The position numbers were made by a program, and so were the translations under genes. Of a stretch of DNA of 47,139 nt, positions 1 to 8,271 are shown piece after piece (the first letter of the stretch is position 1; every line of letters starts with the position of its first letter). The notes below the pieces were generated by a model. The model saw nothing but the letters and a program-made list of their open reading frames with translations, was not told the DNA's origin and searched no databases. Source of the stretch: Candidatus Zixiibacteriota bacterium (GTDB taxonomy: Bacteria; Zixibacteria; MSB-5A5; GN15; FEB-12); the NCBI GenBank assembly GCA_020351995.1, contig CP070674.1, positions 3,177,474 to 3,224,612 of the forward strand, given 5' to 3'.

Positions 1-68
1 ATGGTCTGTCAGAAGAGTAATTTTTCGCATTTCCAGTTCTTTCCACACAGGTGAGTCTGGGAGCAAAG

Positions 69-95
69 TTCACTTTCCGGCGACTTTAGTATAGT
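69..95 (+). promoter_or_regulatory. Candidate promoter of the first large secreted protein
   Basis: TTCACT (69-74) lies 15 bases before TATAGT (90-95). The spacing is short and the -35 box imperfect, so this is only a plausible reading. It would start the transcript near 102, just before a perfect palindrome. The first 68 bases of the window show no gene. Confidence 0.3.
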
Positions 96-103
96 AACTT
101 ACG

Positions 104-117
104 CCCTGATATCAGGG
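104..117. repeat. 14-bp perfect palindrome in the 5' leader
   Basis: CCCTGATATCAGGG is a perfect palindrome 40 bases before the start codon at 157. If transcription starts near 102 it would sit at the very 5' end of the mRNA. The paralogous gene at 4195 has a different hairpin (4138-4154) in the same relative place. Confidence 0.4.
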
Positions 118-156
118 AGAAGTTAGAAGCTTATTCACTCTTGAAAGGAGCGCTGA

Positions 157-3100
157 ATGTTAAGGAGAACTATTACAATTCTGGTTGTCTCCTTAGTGAT
201 CGTTGCGGTCATGGGTACAGGTGTTCTGGCTGCCAAGGATAAGGGTCGGCCCAGCGAGGCTGGCAGCAGGGTCGCAAGCAGAGCCCTGGCCTATTCGATG
301 GGTAGTGAAGTCCCGAATCTTGGCAAGGTTGATTTTGACTTCCGAGTTTCTTCGGGAAAAATACCGGTTGGAACGATGACCTTGTCGGGAGCGGCGGTGT
401 CACCCGGGGTAGTTGTCGGTAACACCTGGTATGACTACCAGTCGAACGGTTCGATTGGCCGCATGATTGAATGTGGTCCCCACACGGGCGAGACCGGTTA
501 CACGGTTGTTCACATAGGCTGGATGTACTTACCGGACAGGGGATCTCTGAACCGGTATCGCAGCTACGCCTATGCCGCCTATCGGGCGGAGGATCACAGT
601 CAACTTTCACCGGTTTATCTTATGACCGAGGGTGTTGACTATGGCGGTTATGTCAATCTTGACGTAACGCCGGACAACCGGGCCATCGTGGGCGGTCACA
701 ACAACCCCGGAACAACGTATTCACCCGAGTTCCACTATGATGGTGGTCCGGCGTTTGCGACATTTCCGAACGTCGAGAGGATACCGGACAGCACCAAGCT
801 GTGGGGAATTACGACCACTGATGATGTTTGCTGGCCGCACTTTTTCTTCCAGTTCGGAACCGATACTGTCATGCACGTGGCAGCGCAGGAATCGGCCGAG
901 AACGGTTTGGATCCCCAGTCAGTGATGTACTTCCGTAAAGTCGGCTTCGAGGGTTCCGCTGACACCGAGTGGGATTATCCGCCTTATCTGGTGGACACGG
1001 TGGCCGACATTGCCCAGGACATCATCGGCCAGAGGACCGGCGACCGGGTTTGCCTGGTGTGGTTCGCGTCGTTGCCTTATGACGAGCCCTGGTGCGATAC
1101 GTGTTCCAGTCTCAGTGTTTATACCGACGGTTACGGGCAGCAGGACAACGACATTTATTTCCAGGAGTCTCTCGACCAGGGTGCCACCTGGTTGCCGAGG
1201 GTAAACCTGACCAAGGTTCCGCTGGGTGAGGCCTCCTACAAGGCTTTCTGCGACGCTTCCGTTCTTTATGACTCTGAGAACAACCTGCATGTTATCTGGC
1301 ACGCCTGTCCGTGGCCGGCTGACCTTTGCTGGGACGCGGAAACACACTGCTGGTCTGAACCCTGGTTTTGGGATAACGCTCGTCTGATGCACTGGTCGGA
1401 AAACGTACCTTATATTCGCCCCATCGCTGACCAGGTTTACGAGTATCAGAGCTACCTGATCGACAGCTGTTGGGCCGGGGCCTGGGCTCTGAGGATATCC
1501 AAACCGTCGCTGTCAGAATGCGATGGTAAGCTGTACGCCATCTGGTCACAGTTGAATAATCCCAAGCAGGGCGTTATTGATGACTGCGCCGAGTGGGCCT
1601 ACGAAGGCGGTGACGCGGGGGGATCGGCTAACGGTGATCTGTGGGTTTCGGTATCGGAAGACTGGGGTATGACCTGGGATTACCAGCGTAACCTGACGAA
1701 CTCGTATACACCTCGTTGTGACTACCGCGACGGGTACGACTGTCAGAGTGATTTCTGGGGAGCCATGTCCCGGACGGGACGGGCGATACAGACTGAAGAG
1801 CCGTTCGTCGAGGACTGGACGGGAGCGATCGTGGTTGATCCTTCCGGCGGCTCCTACACCGGCAACCATTACCTCGATATTATGTATGTCAATGACATCG
1901 AGGCCGGCGGCTGTGTCTCAGCCGAGGGCGACTTCACCGACAACCCGGTAAAGTGGTTCCGCCTGCCCTGTGTGGATCCAATTCCGCTGCCGGTGTTCAC
2001 GGCTAACTGGACCGCGTTGGGTGATCCGACCTATGTCAAGCCGGGCGAGTTTCTGGACACGACCTTGATTCTTGAGAACATAGGTAACACCGAACTGACC
2101 TACACCGTGGATGTGGTTTATGATGACGCAAGTTCGGGCTGGCTGGGTATCAGTGGTTTTTCCGGGAGTATACCATCCGGCCTGGCCGGGACTGAGATCG
2201 GCAACGTTCGGCTCAATGATAATTTGATGACGGCCTATGGTAATTATTACGCGCACCTTCATTTTGAAGGTAATGATCCGAACGGACTTCCGGCGGATAT
2301 CGCGGTGGAACTGATCATCGCTGACACCATCGTGGCGCCGTTCGTGGATTCGATTAAGACGAGCTGCCTCGGTCTGATTCTCAGCAGTGCCGCCAACATG
2401 GGTCGGTCCGGCTGGAATAAACTCAACATGGATTACTATAGCGCCGGAGATTGCGACACGACCGCCAAGGTGTACCTGTACGATGGCTCCATCATGCTCG
2501 GTTGGATCGAAGGCGATGATACCGTCTTCAATCACTCCTGGTGGGGCGCGAACTACACCGATTACTATGGCCTTCGACCCCAGGGCGGACAGTTCGATGC
2601 CAAGTATTGTCCGGAGATCGATGCCCAGGTGTTCCAGACGGGAACTGTGACGACACAGGATTCAACCATTGCCTTACATCGGGTATGGGTAGCCCCTCAG
2701 TCGGGTGACTGCAATTTCATCCTCGAGTATGCCCGGGTATGGTCGTACGACGGGGAGCCCCATAACGGTCTGGTGATCGCCGAAGGTATCGACTGGGATA
2801 TCCCGACCGACTTCCTGGTGGATGATACGAACCAGCAGGTTGATGTCGCCAACAGCGGCGGTGTGGACCCGGATCGGAACATGGTTTATCTTCAGGGCTA
2901 CGAGGCCTACGGTCTTGGGTCGGATACCCTGTATCCGTTCAACTGCCAGGACAACGACGCTCGTTTCGGCGGCAGTGCTTTTATTGAGTCCTATCTCAAC
3001 GGTTCTTTCCGCACCGATGCGATCCACGGCGCATTTGCTGCCATGAACGATTCATTGTCGGGCGGCCCCGCGCAAGTCCTGCTCGGCGCCATGTACCGGG

Positions 3101-3606
3101 AGATGTCGGTAAGCGGCCTGAGAACTACCGACTCGATTCAGGACCTTCATACGGTGATAACGTATGAATTTGAATTCGATCTTGGTGCGAGCGACGTTTA
3201 CGAAGTCGTCTCGCTTCTGGCAGCCGTTCACGATGGTACCCTGACCGATCTTGAGGCGACGGTTGACGCGGCGGCAGCGTGGTATGGCGCCAACGGCGGT
3301 ATGGCCATGTTCACCGATGCCAACACCAATGGTCAGATTGATGCTTGTGAAGGTTGTTGTGTCGAGGCGAACTTCGGTCACTTCTACAGCCATGAAGGCG
3401 AATTCAACATTCTGGATATCGACAACTTTATTGAATGGCTGCTCCGGGATCCGGGTGCTCCTCCGATTTACGACTGTAAGGAGCAGGTTGACGTCAGCAG
3501 CGCGGCGGCTGGTGTTCCGGACGGCTCGGTGGACATTCTGGATGTCGACTTCATGATCAGCTATTTGCTGAGAGGTACGGTACCGGATCTTGGTTCGTGT
3601 CCGTAA
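157..3606 (+). CDS. Large secreted Asp-box protein with dockerin-like C-terminus (paralogue A)
   Basis: An exported protein of 1149 residues of unknown function. The first ~26 residues form a typical signal peptide ending after VLAA. Two Asp-box (BNR) motifs, SLDQGATW (residues 338-345) and SEDWGMTW (500-507), suggest a sialidase-like beta-propeller in the first half. Residues ~630-710 read like a BACON/Ig-like sandwich (GNTELTY, GWLGISGFSGSIPSG). The C-terminus holds a canonical EF-hand loop, DANTNGQIDACE (1054-1065), then two dockerin-like units (ILDIDNFIEWLL, DGSVDILDVDFMISYLLRG), and ends in GSCP. Many cysteines imply an oxidising compartment. The start is fixed by AAAGGAG six bases upstream of ATG 157. 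It is paralogous along its length to the gene at 4195. Asp boxes also occur in non-enzymatic propellers and no sialidase active site was identified, so I do not call it an enzyme. Confidence 0.9.
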   Translation: MLRRTITILVVSLVIVAVMGTGVLAAKDKGRPSEAGSRVASRALAYSMGSEVPNLGKVDFDFRVSSGKIPVGTMTLSGAAVSPGVVVGNTWYDYQSNGSIGRMIECGPHTGETGYTVVHIGWMYLPDRGSLNRYRSYAYAAYRAEDHSQLSPVYLMTEGVDYGGYVNLDVTPDNRAIVGGHNNPGTTYSPEFHYDGGPAFATFPNVERIPDSTKLWGITTTDDVCWPHFFFQFGTDTVMHVAAQESAENGLDPQSVMYFRKVGFEGSADTEWDYPPYLVDTVADIAQDIIGQRTGDRVCLVWFASLPYDEPWCDTCSSLSVYTDGYGQQDNDIYFQESLDQGATWLPRVNLTKVPLGEASYKAFCDASVLYDSENNLHVIWHACPWPADLCWDAETHCWSEPWFWDNARLMHWSENVPYIRPIADQVYEYQSYLIDSCWAGAWALRISKPSLSECDGKLYAIWSQLNNPKQGVIDDCAEWAYEGGDAGGSANGDLWVSVSEDWGMTWDYQRNLTNSYTPRCDYRDGYDCQSDFWGAMSRTGRAIQTEEPFVEDWTGAIVVDPSGGSYTGNHYLDIMYVNDIEAGGCVSAEGDFTDNPVKWFRLPCVDPIPLPVFTANWTALGDPTYVKPGEFLDTTLILENIGNTELTYTVDVVYDDASSGWLGISGFSGSIPSGLAGTEIGNVRLNDNLMTAYGNYYAHLHFEGNDPNGLPADIAVELIIADTIVAPFVDSIKTSCLGLILSSAANMGRSGWNKLNMDYYSAGDCDTTAKVYLYDGSIMLGWIEGDDTVFNHSWWGANYTDYYGLRPQGGQFDAKYCPEIDAQVFQTGTVTTQDSTIALHRVWVAPQSGDCNFILEYARVWSYDGEPHNGLVIAEGIDWDIPTDFLVDDTNQQVDVANSGGVDPDRNMVYLQGYEAYGLGSDTLYPFNCQDNDARFGGSAFIESYLNGSFRTDAIHGAFAAMNDSLSGGPAQVLLGAMYREMSVSGLRTTDSIQDLHTVITYEFEFDLGASDVYEVVSLLAAVHDGTLTDLEATVDAAAAWYGANGGMAMFTDANTNGQIDACEGCCVEANFGHFYSHEGEFNILDIDNFIEWLLRDPGAPPIYDCKEQVDVSSAAAGVPDGSVDILDVDFMISYLLRGTVPDLGSCP

Positions 3607-3656
3607 CTTGTGAAATAGCAGACCCTTCAGAAATACAGATTTCTGATTGACGATTT

Positions 3657-3690
3657 CAGCCACTCCGCTTTTGGCGGGGTGGCTGTTTTT
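3657..3690 (+). terminator. Rho-independent terminator after paralogue A
   Basis: CAGCCACTCCGC pairs with GGCGGGGTGGCTG around a TTTT loop and is followed by TTTTT. A near-identical terminator closes paralogue B at 7698-7731, so the terminator appears to have been duplicated with the gene. Confidence 0.9.
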
Positions 3691-4134
3691 GAATTGACGG
3701 TGCGTTGATAGGTAGGAGTGCCGCTCTATATTTCCCTGAATCCGTCTCGCCGGGCAACGGGCACGCATATTGTGCTCTTGCGCATCTGAGTACAAAAAAT
3801 CTAGCGCATTTACTGCGGGTAGCGCAAACCTTCTCTGGAATTCCCGTCTTGAGAGTTAACGCTGCCATCGGCGCCAGCGCCAATGGCCAGCAAGTGCCGC
3901 AAAAAGTGCCCATAGTATCATGTTTACGAAAAGCTAACTGGCGAATTGGTTTTTCTTGAACGAGTTACTTCACGGTTCAAAAACAGCGCTCCACGGCCCC
4001 AAAGCGGGTCCTGCCGAAGAGTCTTTGCAAAAGATTCGCCCGGCACGGAGGATCCACTGCAGGGGTGATATGTGTTTTTTCGGGCGGCAGACGCCGCCGA
4101 AGATCACACCCTTTCCGAAGCAGTCATTATAAAC
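3691..4134. other. Gene-free spacer with strong inverted repeats
   Basis: I see no convincing gene here; the short frames lack ribosome sites or family features. The 3' half can form two consecutive stem-loops. One spans 4006-4055 with arms GGGTCC/GGATCC, TGCCG/CGGCA and GAGTCTTT/AAAGATTC around a 3-base loop. The second spans 4063-4111, with outer GGGTG/CACCC and inner GGCGGC/GCCGCC arms after a run of six T. A smaller TTGAAC/GTTCAA hairpin lies at 3956-3980. I cannot match these to a known riboswitch. They may be a structured RNA upstream of, or leading into, the next gene. Confidence 0.5.
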
Positions 4135-4137
4135 TTG

Positions 4138-4154
4138 ACTCCCCTTCGAGGAGT
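4138..4154. repeat. Small hairpin in the leader of paralogue B
   Basis: ACTCC (4138-4142) pairs with GGAGT (4150-4154) around a CTTCGA-type loop. A possible -10 box TATAAA lies at 4127-4132, which would put the hairpin at the 5' end of the transcript, as for the palindrome before paralogue A. No good -35 box is visible. Confidence 0.35.
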
Positions 4155-4194
4155 AAGTTGGGAACTAATTATTCATTCTCGAAAGGAGCGATGA

Positions 4195-7100
4195 ATGATA
4201 AGGAGAACTACGACAATTCTGCTTGTCTCCTTAATAATGGTTGCCGTCCTGACGATGCCGGCCATTGGCGCTCTGAAGAAAGACAAAGTCAATGAGCGTC
4301 TTATCGTTGGTGATAGAGCTGCCGAGAGGGCCGCTACCTACGCGCTTGCCGGTGACGAAAACCAGAGGTACAATACCCGTTTAAACGACGAGGCATTGTC
4401 TTCGGGCGGCAGGCCGGTGGGTGGCATGACGGCCGCGGGTGGCATTGAGTCACCGGGCGTAGTAGTAGGTTACACCTTTTATGACTATCAGCACAACGGC
4501 TCGATTGGTCGTATGATCGGTACCGGTCCGCACAGTGGCGAGACGGGACCGACGGTTGTGCACTTTGGCTGGATGTATTCGCCGGACAGGCAGACTTCGT
4601 TCCGTTGTTACGCCTATGCGGCTTACAGAACGCTAGACCACAGCCAGCTTGCGCCGGTGTGGCTTCCTACCGCCACGGCGGAGAACAGGGCAGGTTACGT
4701 GAACGTTGACGTTACCCCGGACAACCGGGCTATCGTCGGCGGCCACAATGATCCGTTGCTTTTGGACGACAGTTACTTACCGCAATTTTACTATGACGGT
4801 GGCCCGGCGTACGCGACCTTTCCGAACATGGAACGGATACCGGACTCGGTTGCTTTCTGGGGCATTACCGGGGAAGGTAGCAAGATTTGCTGGCCGCGGA
4901 TGTTTTTCCAGCTCGGTACCGACACGGTCTTCCATGTGGCGGCCGAAGAGTCAACCGCCGACGGTTATGGTCCGCAGGCAATAATATATTATCGTAAGGT
5001 CGGCTTTGAGGGTTCGGCCGACACCGAGTGGGATTACCCTTCTTACGTGATAGATACGGCTGACGCGATTGCCCAGGATGTTGTCGGTCAGCGCAACGGT
5101 GACCGGGTCTGCCTGACATGGTTTGCCTCGCTTCCGTATGATGATCCGGAGTGCGACACCTGCTCGAGTCTGACGTATTATGAAGGTCTGCTGATCGGGC
5201 AGAAGGACAACGATATTTACTATCAACAGTCATACGACCAGGGTGCCACGTGGCTGCCCAGGGTCAATATGACCAAGTGCCCGATTGGCGGGAAGGCTTA
5301 CAAAGCGTATTGCGATGCCTCGACTCTTTATGATTCTGAGGGGAATCTGCACATCGCCTGGAACGCCATTCCGTGGGCGGCAGACACTTGTTTAGACAAC
5401 GGCGGTTTCTGCTGGGCCGAGCCCTGGAGCCAGTTCCTTTGTGTTCGTCTGATGCACTGGTCGGAAAATGTGCCGTACATCCGTCCCATTTGCGACCAGA
5501 CCTACGATCCACTGACACTTGAAGACGAGTGTTATGTCACCGACTGGGCTGTGCGTATTGCCAAGATGTCGCTGGCAGAATGTAACGATAAACTGTACTG
5601 CATCTGGTCGCAGTTCAACAACCCCAAGCAGGGCATTATTGACGACTGTGCCGAATGGGGTGATGACGTGGGCGGCGAAGATGCGGCCAACGCTGAAGTC
5701 TGGCTTTCGGTGTCCGAAGATTGGGGTATGACCTGGGACTATCAGCGTAACCTGACCAACACATACACCCCCCATTGCGACCCCAGGTTTGCTGACAATT
5801 GCCAGCACGACTACTGGGCCTCGATGAATTTCATGGGCCGGTACGCCGACCCGTCCGAGGATTGGTCCGGCGCTGTTATCGTTGACCCGTCCGGTGGTTC
5901 ATATACAGGTGAGCATTATCTGGATATTCAGTATATGGTGGACCTCGAGGCCGGCGCTGCGGTACGAGGCAATGGTACCTGGACAGAAAACCCGATGAAG
6001 TGGTTCAGGCTGCCGTGCGTTGACCCTATTCCAATTCCGATCATTGCTTTCAGCTGGGCCGCCTTCGGCGATCCGAGCTACTGCAAGCCGGGCGAGAGTC
6101 TGGATACCACGCTCATGTTAGAGAACGTGGGTAACACAGAGTTGACTTACATTCTGACCGTCGAATACGATGACGGTAGCTCAGGCTGGCTGGGTACCAG
6201 CGGTTTCTCCGGCAGCATTCCTTCCGGCCTGGCCGGAACGGAGTACGGGGTTGTTCATGTTAACCAGAACCTGATGACGGCCTACGGAAACTACTGGGGG
6301 CACCTGCATTTTGAGGGCAATGACCCCAACAATCTGCCGACGGATATTCCTGTTGAGCTGATTATTGCCGATACCATCGTTAGTCCGGTGTACGACTCGG
6401 TTAAGACATCCTGTCTGGGCCTGATTACCGGTAGTACGGGCAATTACGGCAGGAGCGGGTGGCGCAAGATAAACATGGATTACTATCCTGAAGACTGCGA
6501 CACTACGGCTACCGTCTATCTTTTTGAAGGTTCCCCTCTTATCGGCTGGCTTGACGGTGAGGACACGGTTTTCACTCAGTCGCTGTGGGGCGCCAGCTTC
6601 ATCGATCACGCTTTCCGTCCCCAGGGTGGTGCGCAGCCAGCCAAGCTGTGTCCGGAGATAGACGCTGACGTGTTCCATATGGGCACGGCTGCGACCCAGG
6701 ATTCGACGGTTGCCATGTCGCGTATCTGGGTAGCCCCGAGATCCGGAGACTGTAATTTCATTCTGCAGTACACCAAGGTCTGGTCTTTCGACGAAGCTGC
6801 TCACAATGGTCTGGTAATCGGTGAAGGAACCGACTGGGATATTCCAACCGACTTCCCGACTTCGGATACGAACCAGAACATCCTCGCCGCCAACACGGGT
6901 GGTTTTGATGCCGACCGTAACCTGGTTTACTGCCAGGGCTATGAGGCCTTCGGTCTTGGTTCCGACACGCTGTATCCGTTCAATTGCCAGGACAACGACG
7001 CCCGCTTCGGCGGCAGTGCCATGATTGAGTCTTATCTCAATGGAAGTCTCCGCTCGAGCTTAGCATACGGCGGCTTTGTCGAGATGAACGATACCATGTC

Positions 7101-7647
7101 GTCCGATGATGTAGGCTACGACCCTGGTCAGTTGTACAAACGGATGGCCGCCCCTGGTTTCTCGGCGTCCGATTCGCTGAATGACTTAAGCACAGTGGTG
7201 ACGTATGAGTTCGGATTGGACCTCGGCGCCACCGACGTGTACGAGGTTATTTCGGTTCTGGCCACGGTTCATGAGGGTGGCCTGACCGATCTTCAGACGA
7301 CGGTTGACAATGCCGCGACCTGGTTCGCCGCTAATGGCGGTCTGGCCATGTTTGAGGACCTCAACACCAATGGTGAGATTGATGTTTGCGAAGGTTGCTG
7401 TGTCAACGCCAACTTCGGTCATTTCTACAACCATGAAGGCGAATTCAACATCCTGGATATCGACAACTTCATCGAGTGGCTACTGAGAAATCCGGGTGGT
7501 CCTCCGATTTACGACTGTAAGGAACAGGTTGACGTCAGCGGTGCGACGGCCGGTGTTCCCGATGAGTCGGTTGACATTCTGGATATTGACTTCATGATCA
7601 GCTATCTGCTGAGGGGTACGGTACCGGATCTCGGTTCGTGTCCGTAA
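4195..7647 (+). CDS. Large secreted Asp-box protein with dockerin-like C-terminus (paralogue B)
   Basis: An exported protein of 1150 residues, colinear with the product of the gene at 157 and highly similar to it by eye. Signal peptide at residues ~1-25 (MIRRTTTILLVSLIMVAVL then MPAIGA). Asp boxes are SYDQGATW (346-353) and SEDWGMTW (507-514), followed by the same Ig-like stretch (GWLGTSGFSGSIPSG), the EF-hand loop DLNTNGEIDVCE, the paired dockerin-like helices and the terminal GSCP. ATG 4195 is chosen over the out-of-frame ATG at 4191 because it aligns with the paralogue and lies six bases after AAAGGAG. Ribosome-site region and terminator are both shared with the first copy while the spacer between is not, so each copy is a complete transcription unit. 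The N-terminal ~60 residues and residues around 1000-1040 differ most. Function unknown. Confidence 0.9.
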   Translation: MIRRTTTILLVSLIMVAVLTMPAIGALKKDKVNERLIVGDRAAERAATYALAGDENQRYNTRLNDEALSSGGRPVGGMTAAGGIESPGVVVGYTFYDYQHNGSIGRMIGTGPHSGETGPTVVHFGWMYSPDRQTSFRCYAYAAYRTLDHSQLAPVWLPTATAENRAGYVNVDVTPDNRAIVGGHNDPLLLDDSYLPQFYYDGGPAYATFPNMERIPDSVAFWGITGEGSKICWPRMFFQLGTDTVFHVAAEESTADGYGPQAIIYYRKVGFEGSADTEWDYPSYVIDTADAIAQDVVGQRNGDRVCLTWFASLPYDDPECDTCSSLTYYEGLLIGQKDNDIYYQQSYDQGATWLPRVNMTKCPIGGKAYKAYCDASTLYDSEGNLHIAWNAIPWAADTCLDNGGFCWAEPWSQFLCVRLMHWSENVPYIRPICDQTYDPLTLEDECYVTDWAVRIAKMSLAECNDKLYCIWSQFNNPKQGIIDDCAEWGDDVGGEDAANAEVWLSVSEDWGMTWDYQRNLTNTYTPHCDPRFADNCQHDYWASMNFMGRYADPSEDWSGAVIVDPSGGSYTGEHYLDIQYMVDLEAGAAVRGNGTWTENPMKWFRLPCVDPIPIPIIAFSWAAFGDPSYCKPGESLDTTLMLENVGNTELTYILTVEYDDGSSGWLGTSGFSGSIPSGLAGTEYGVVHVNQNLMTAYGNYWGHLHFEGNDPNNLPTDIPVELIIADTIVSPVYDSVKTSCLGLITGSTGNYGRSGWRKINMDYYPEDCDTTATVYLFEGSPLIGWLDGEDTVFTQSLWGASFIDHAFRPQGGAQPAKLCPEIDADVFHMGTAATQDSTVAMSRIWVAPRSGDCNFILQYTKVWSFDEAAHNGLVIGEGTDWDIPTDFPTSDTNQNILAANTGGFDADRNLVYCQGYEAFGLGSDTLYPFNCQDNDARFGGSAMIESYLNGSLRSSLAYGGFVEMNDTMSSDDVGYDPGQLYKRMAAPGFSASDSLNDLSTVVTYEFGLDLGATDVYEVISVLATVHEGGLTDLQTTVDNAATWFAANGGLAMFEDLNTNGEIDVCEGCCVNANFGHFYNHEGEFNILDIDNFIEWLLRNPGGPPIYDCKEQVDVSGATAGVPDESVDILDIDFMISYLLRGTVPDLGSCP

Positions 7648-7697
7648 GCTGTTCGGTAACAGACCGATCAGAAAGGCAGAACTCTGATTGACATAAT

Positions 7698-7731
7698 CAG
7701 CCACCCCGCCGCTTGCGGGGTGGCTGTTTTT
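7698..7731 (+). terminator. Rho-independent terminator after paralogue B
   Basis: CAGCCACCCCGC pairs with GCGGGGTGGCTG across a CGCTT loop, followed by TTTTT. It is recognisably the same element as the one at 3657-3690. Confidence 0.92.
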
Positions 7732-8089
7732 ATCAGCGCTGCCTCATACCCGGTCGCATCGCATTGCCGGCGGGCACCTTCAGCCCAAAAATTCTATCTT
7801 AAACCGCTCAAAAAAGAATTTAGCATTAGTAGGGCTCGTGCGTCCTTATTGAAGGGCGATGGGTTGTGCTGTGCAGCATATTGCGTGATGCGAGCCAAAT
7901 GAGTGCAGTATGCGTCACTAATCTCAATGAAAAAGCCCGAAAGTCGCCCGGCATGAAATTTGTTGTAAATAGGCAGGAGAATACGATCCAAAACCGGCCT
8001 TGCGCAAAGATGCCGATAGGGCCGGAGAAAGGCAGGCAAAAAAGGAAACTATTTCCCTCTTGCCGAAGGGCCTAAGAAGATAATTCCTG
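7732..8089. other. Gene-free spacer rich in stem-loops
   Basis: I see no convincing gene. Possible structures are AGCCC/GGGCT enclosing AAATTCT/AGAATTT (7782-7836); GGGCGA (7854-7859) with TCGCCC (7944-7949), enclosing an imperfect direct repeat of GTGCAG-AT-GCGT type; CCGGCC (7994-7999) with GGCCGG (8020-8025); and a hairpin at 8035-8064 with GGCAA/TTGCC and GGAAA/TTTCC arms. The last is 25 bases upstream of a strong promoter. None has a T-run after it, so they are not terminators. No known RNA family is recognised. Confidence 0.45.
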
Positions 8090-8118
8090 TTGACTAAAGG
8101 CAGGGATAATTTTATATT
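8090..8118 (+). promoter_or_regulatory. Sigma-70-type promoter for the gene at 8272
   Basis: TTGACT (8090-8095), a 17-base spacer and TATATT (8113-8118) make a near-consensus promoter. It leaves a leader of about 145 bases containing a CAACTT/AAGTTG hairpin (8177-8196). Confidence 0.75.
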
Positions 8119-8271
8119 TTCCTTGTACTTGTGGCTCAGAGGAAGAGTATAAAACAGTACCTAGGCGAACCGGTGGCAACTTAATCAGTCAAGTTGTGAG
8201 TATTTTCCCGTTTCGTCTTGTGGCGAGAAGAATTAACAACAACGCTTTTGAATATGGAGGCTCAAGTTACG

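Noticed and set aside
1918-2535. 205-residue minus-strand frame opposite paralogue A
   Set aside because: A shadow of codon bias in the real gene, with no ribosome site or motif.
3052-3795. 247-residue minus-strand frame opposite the end of paralogue A
   Set aside because: It is antisense to a strong gene, runs through the terminator, has no signal or family motif, and a similar antisense opening occurs opposite paralogue B.
4079-4101. GC-rich hairpin with a T6 run taken as a terminator
   Set aside because: The T-run is 5' of the stem on the plus strand, and the minus strand has A after it, so neither orientation fits Rho-independent termination.
7980-8075. Possible c-di-GMP (GEMM-type) riboswitch upstream of the gene at 8272
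   Set aside because: GCGCAAAG resembles one conserved word, but the GGGCAAACC-type loop and receptor helix are missing and the segment lies upstream of the predicted promoter.
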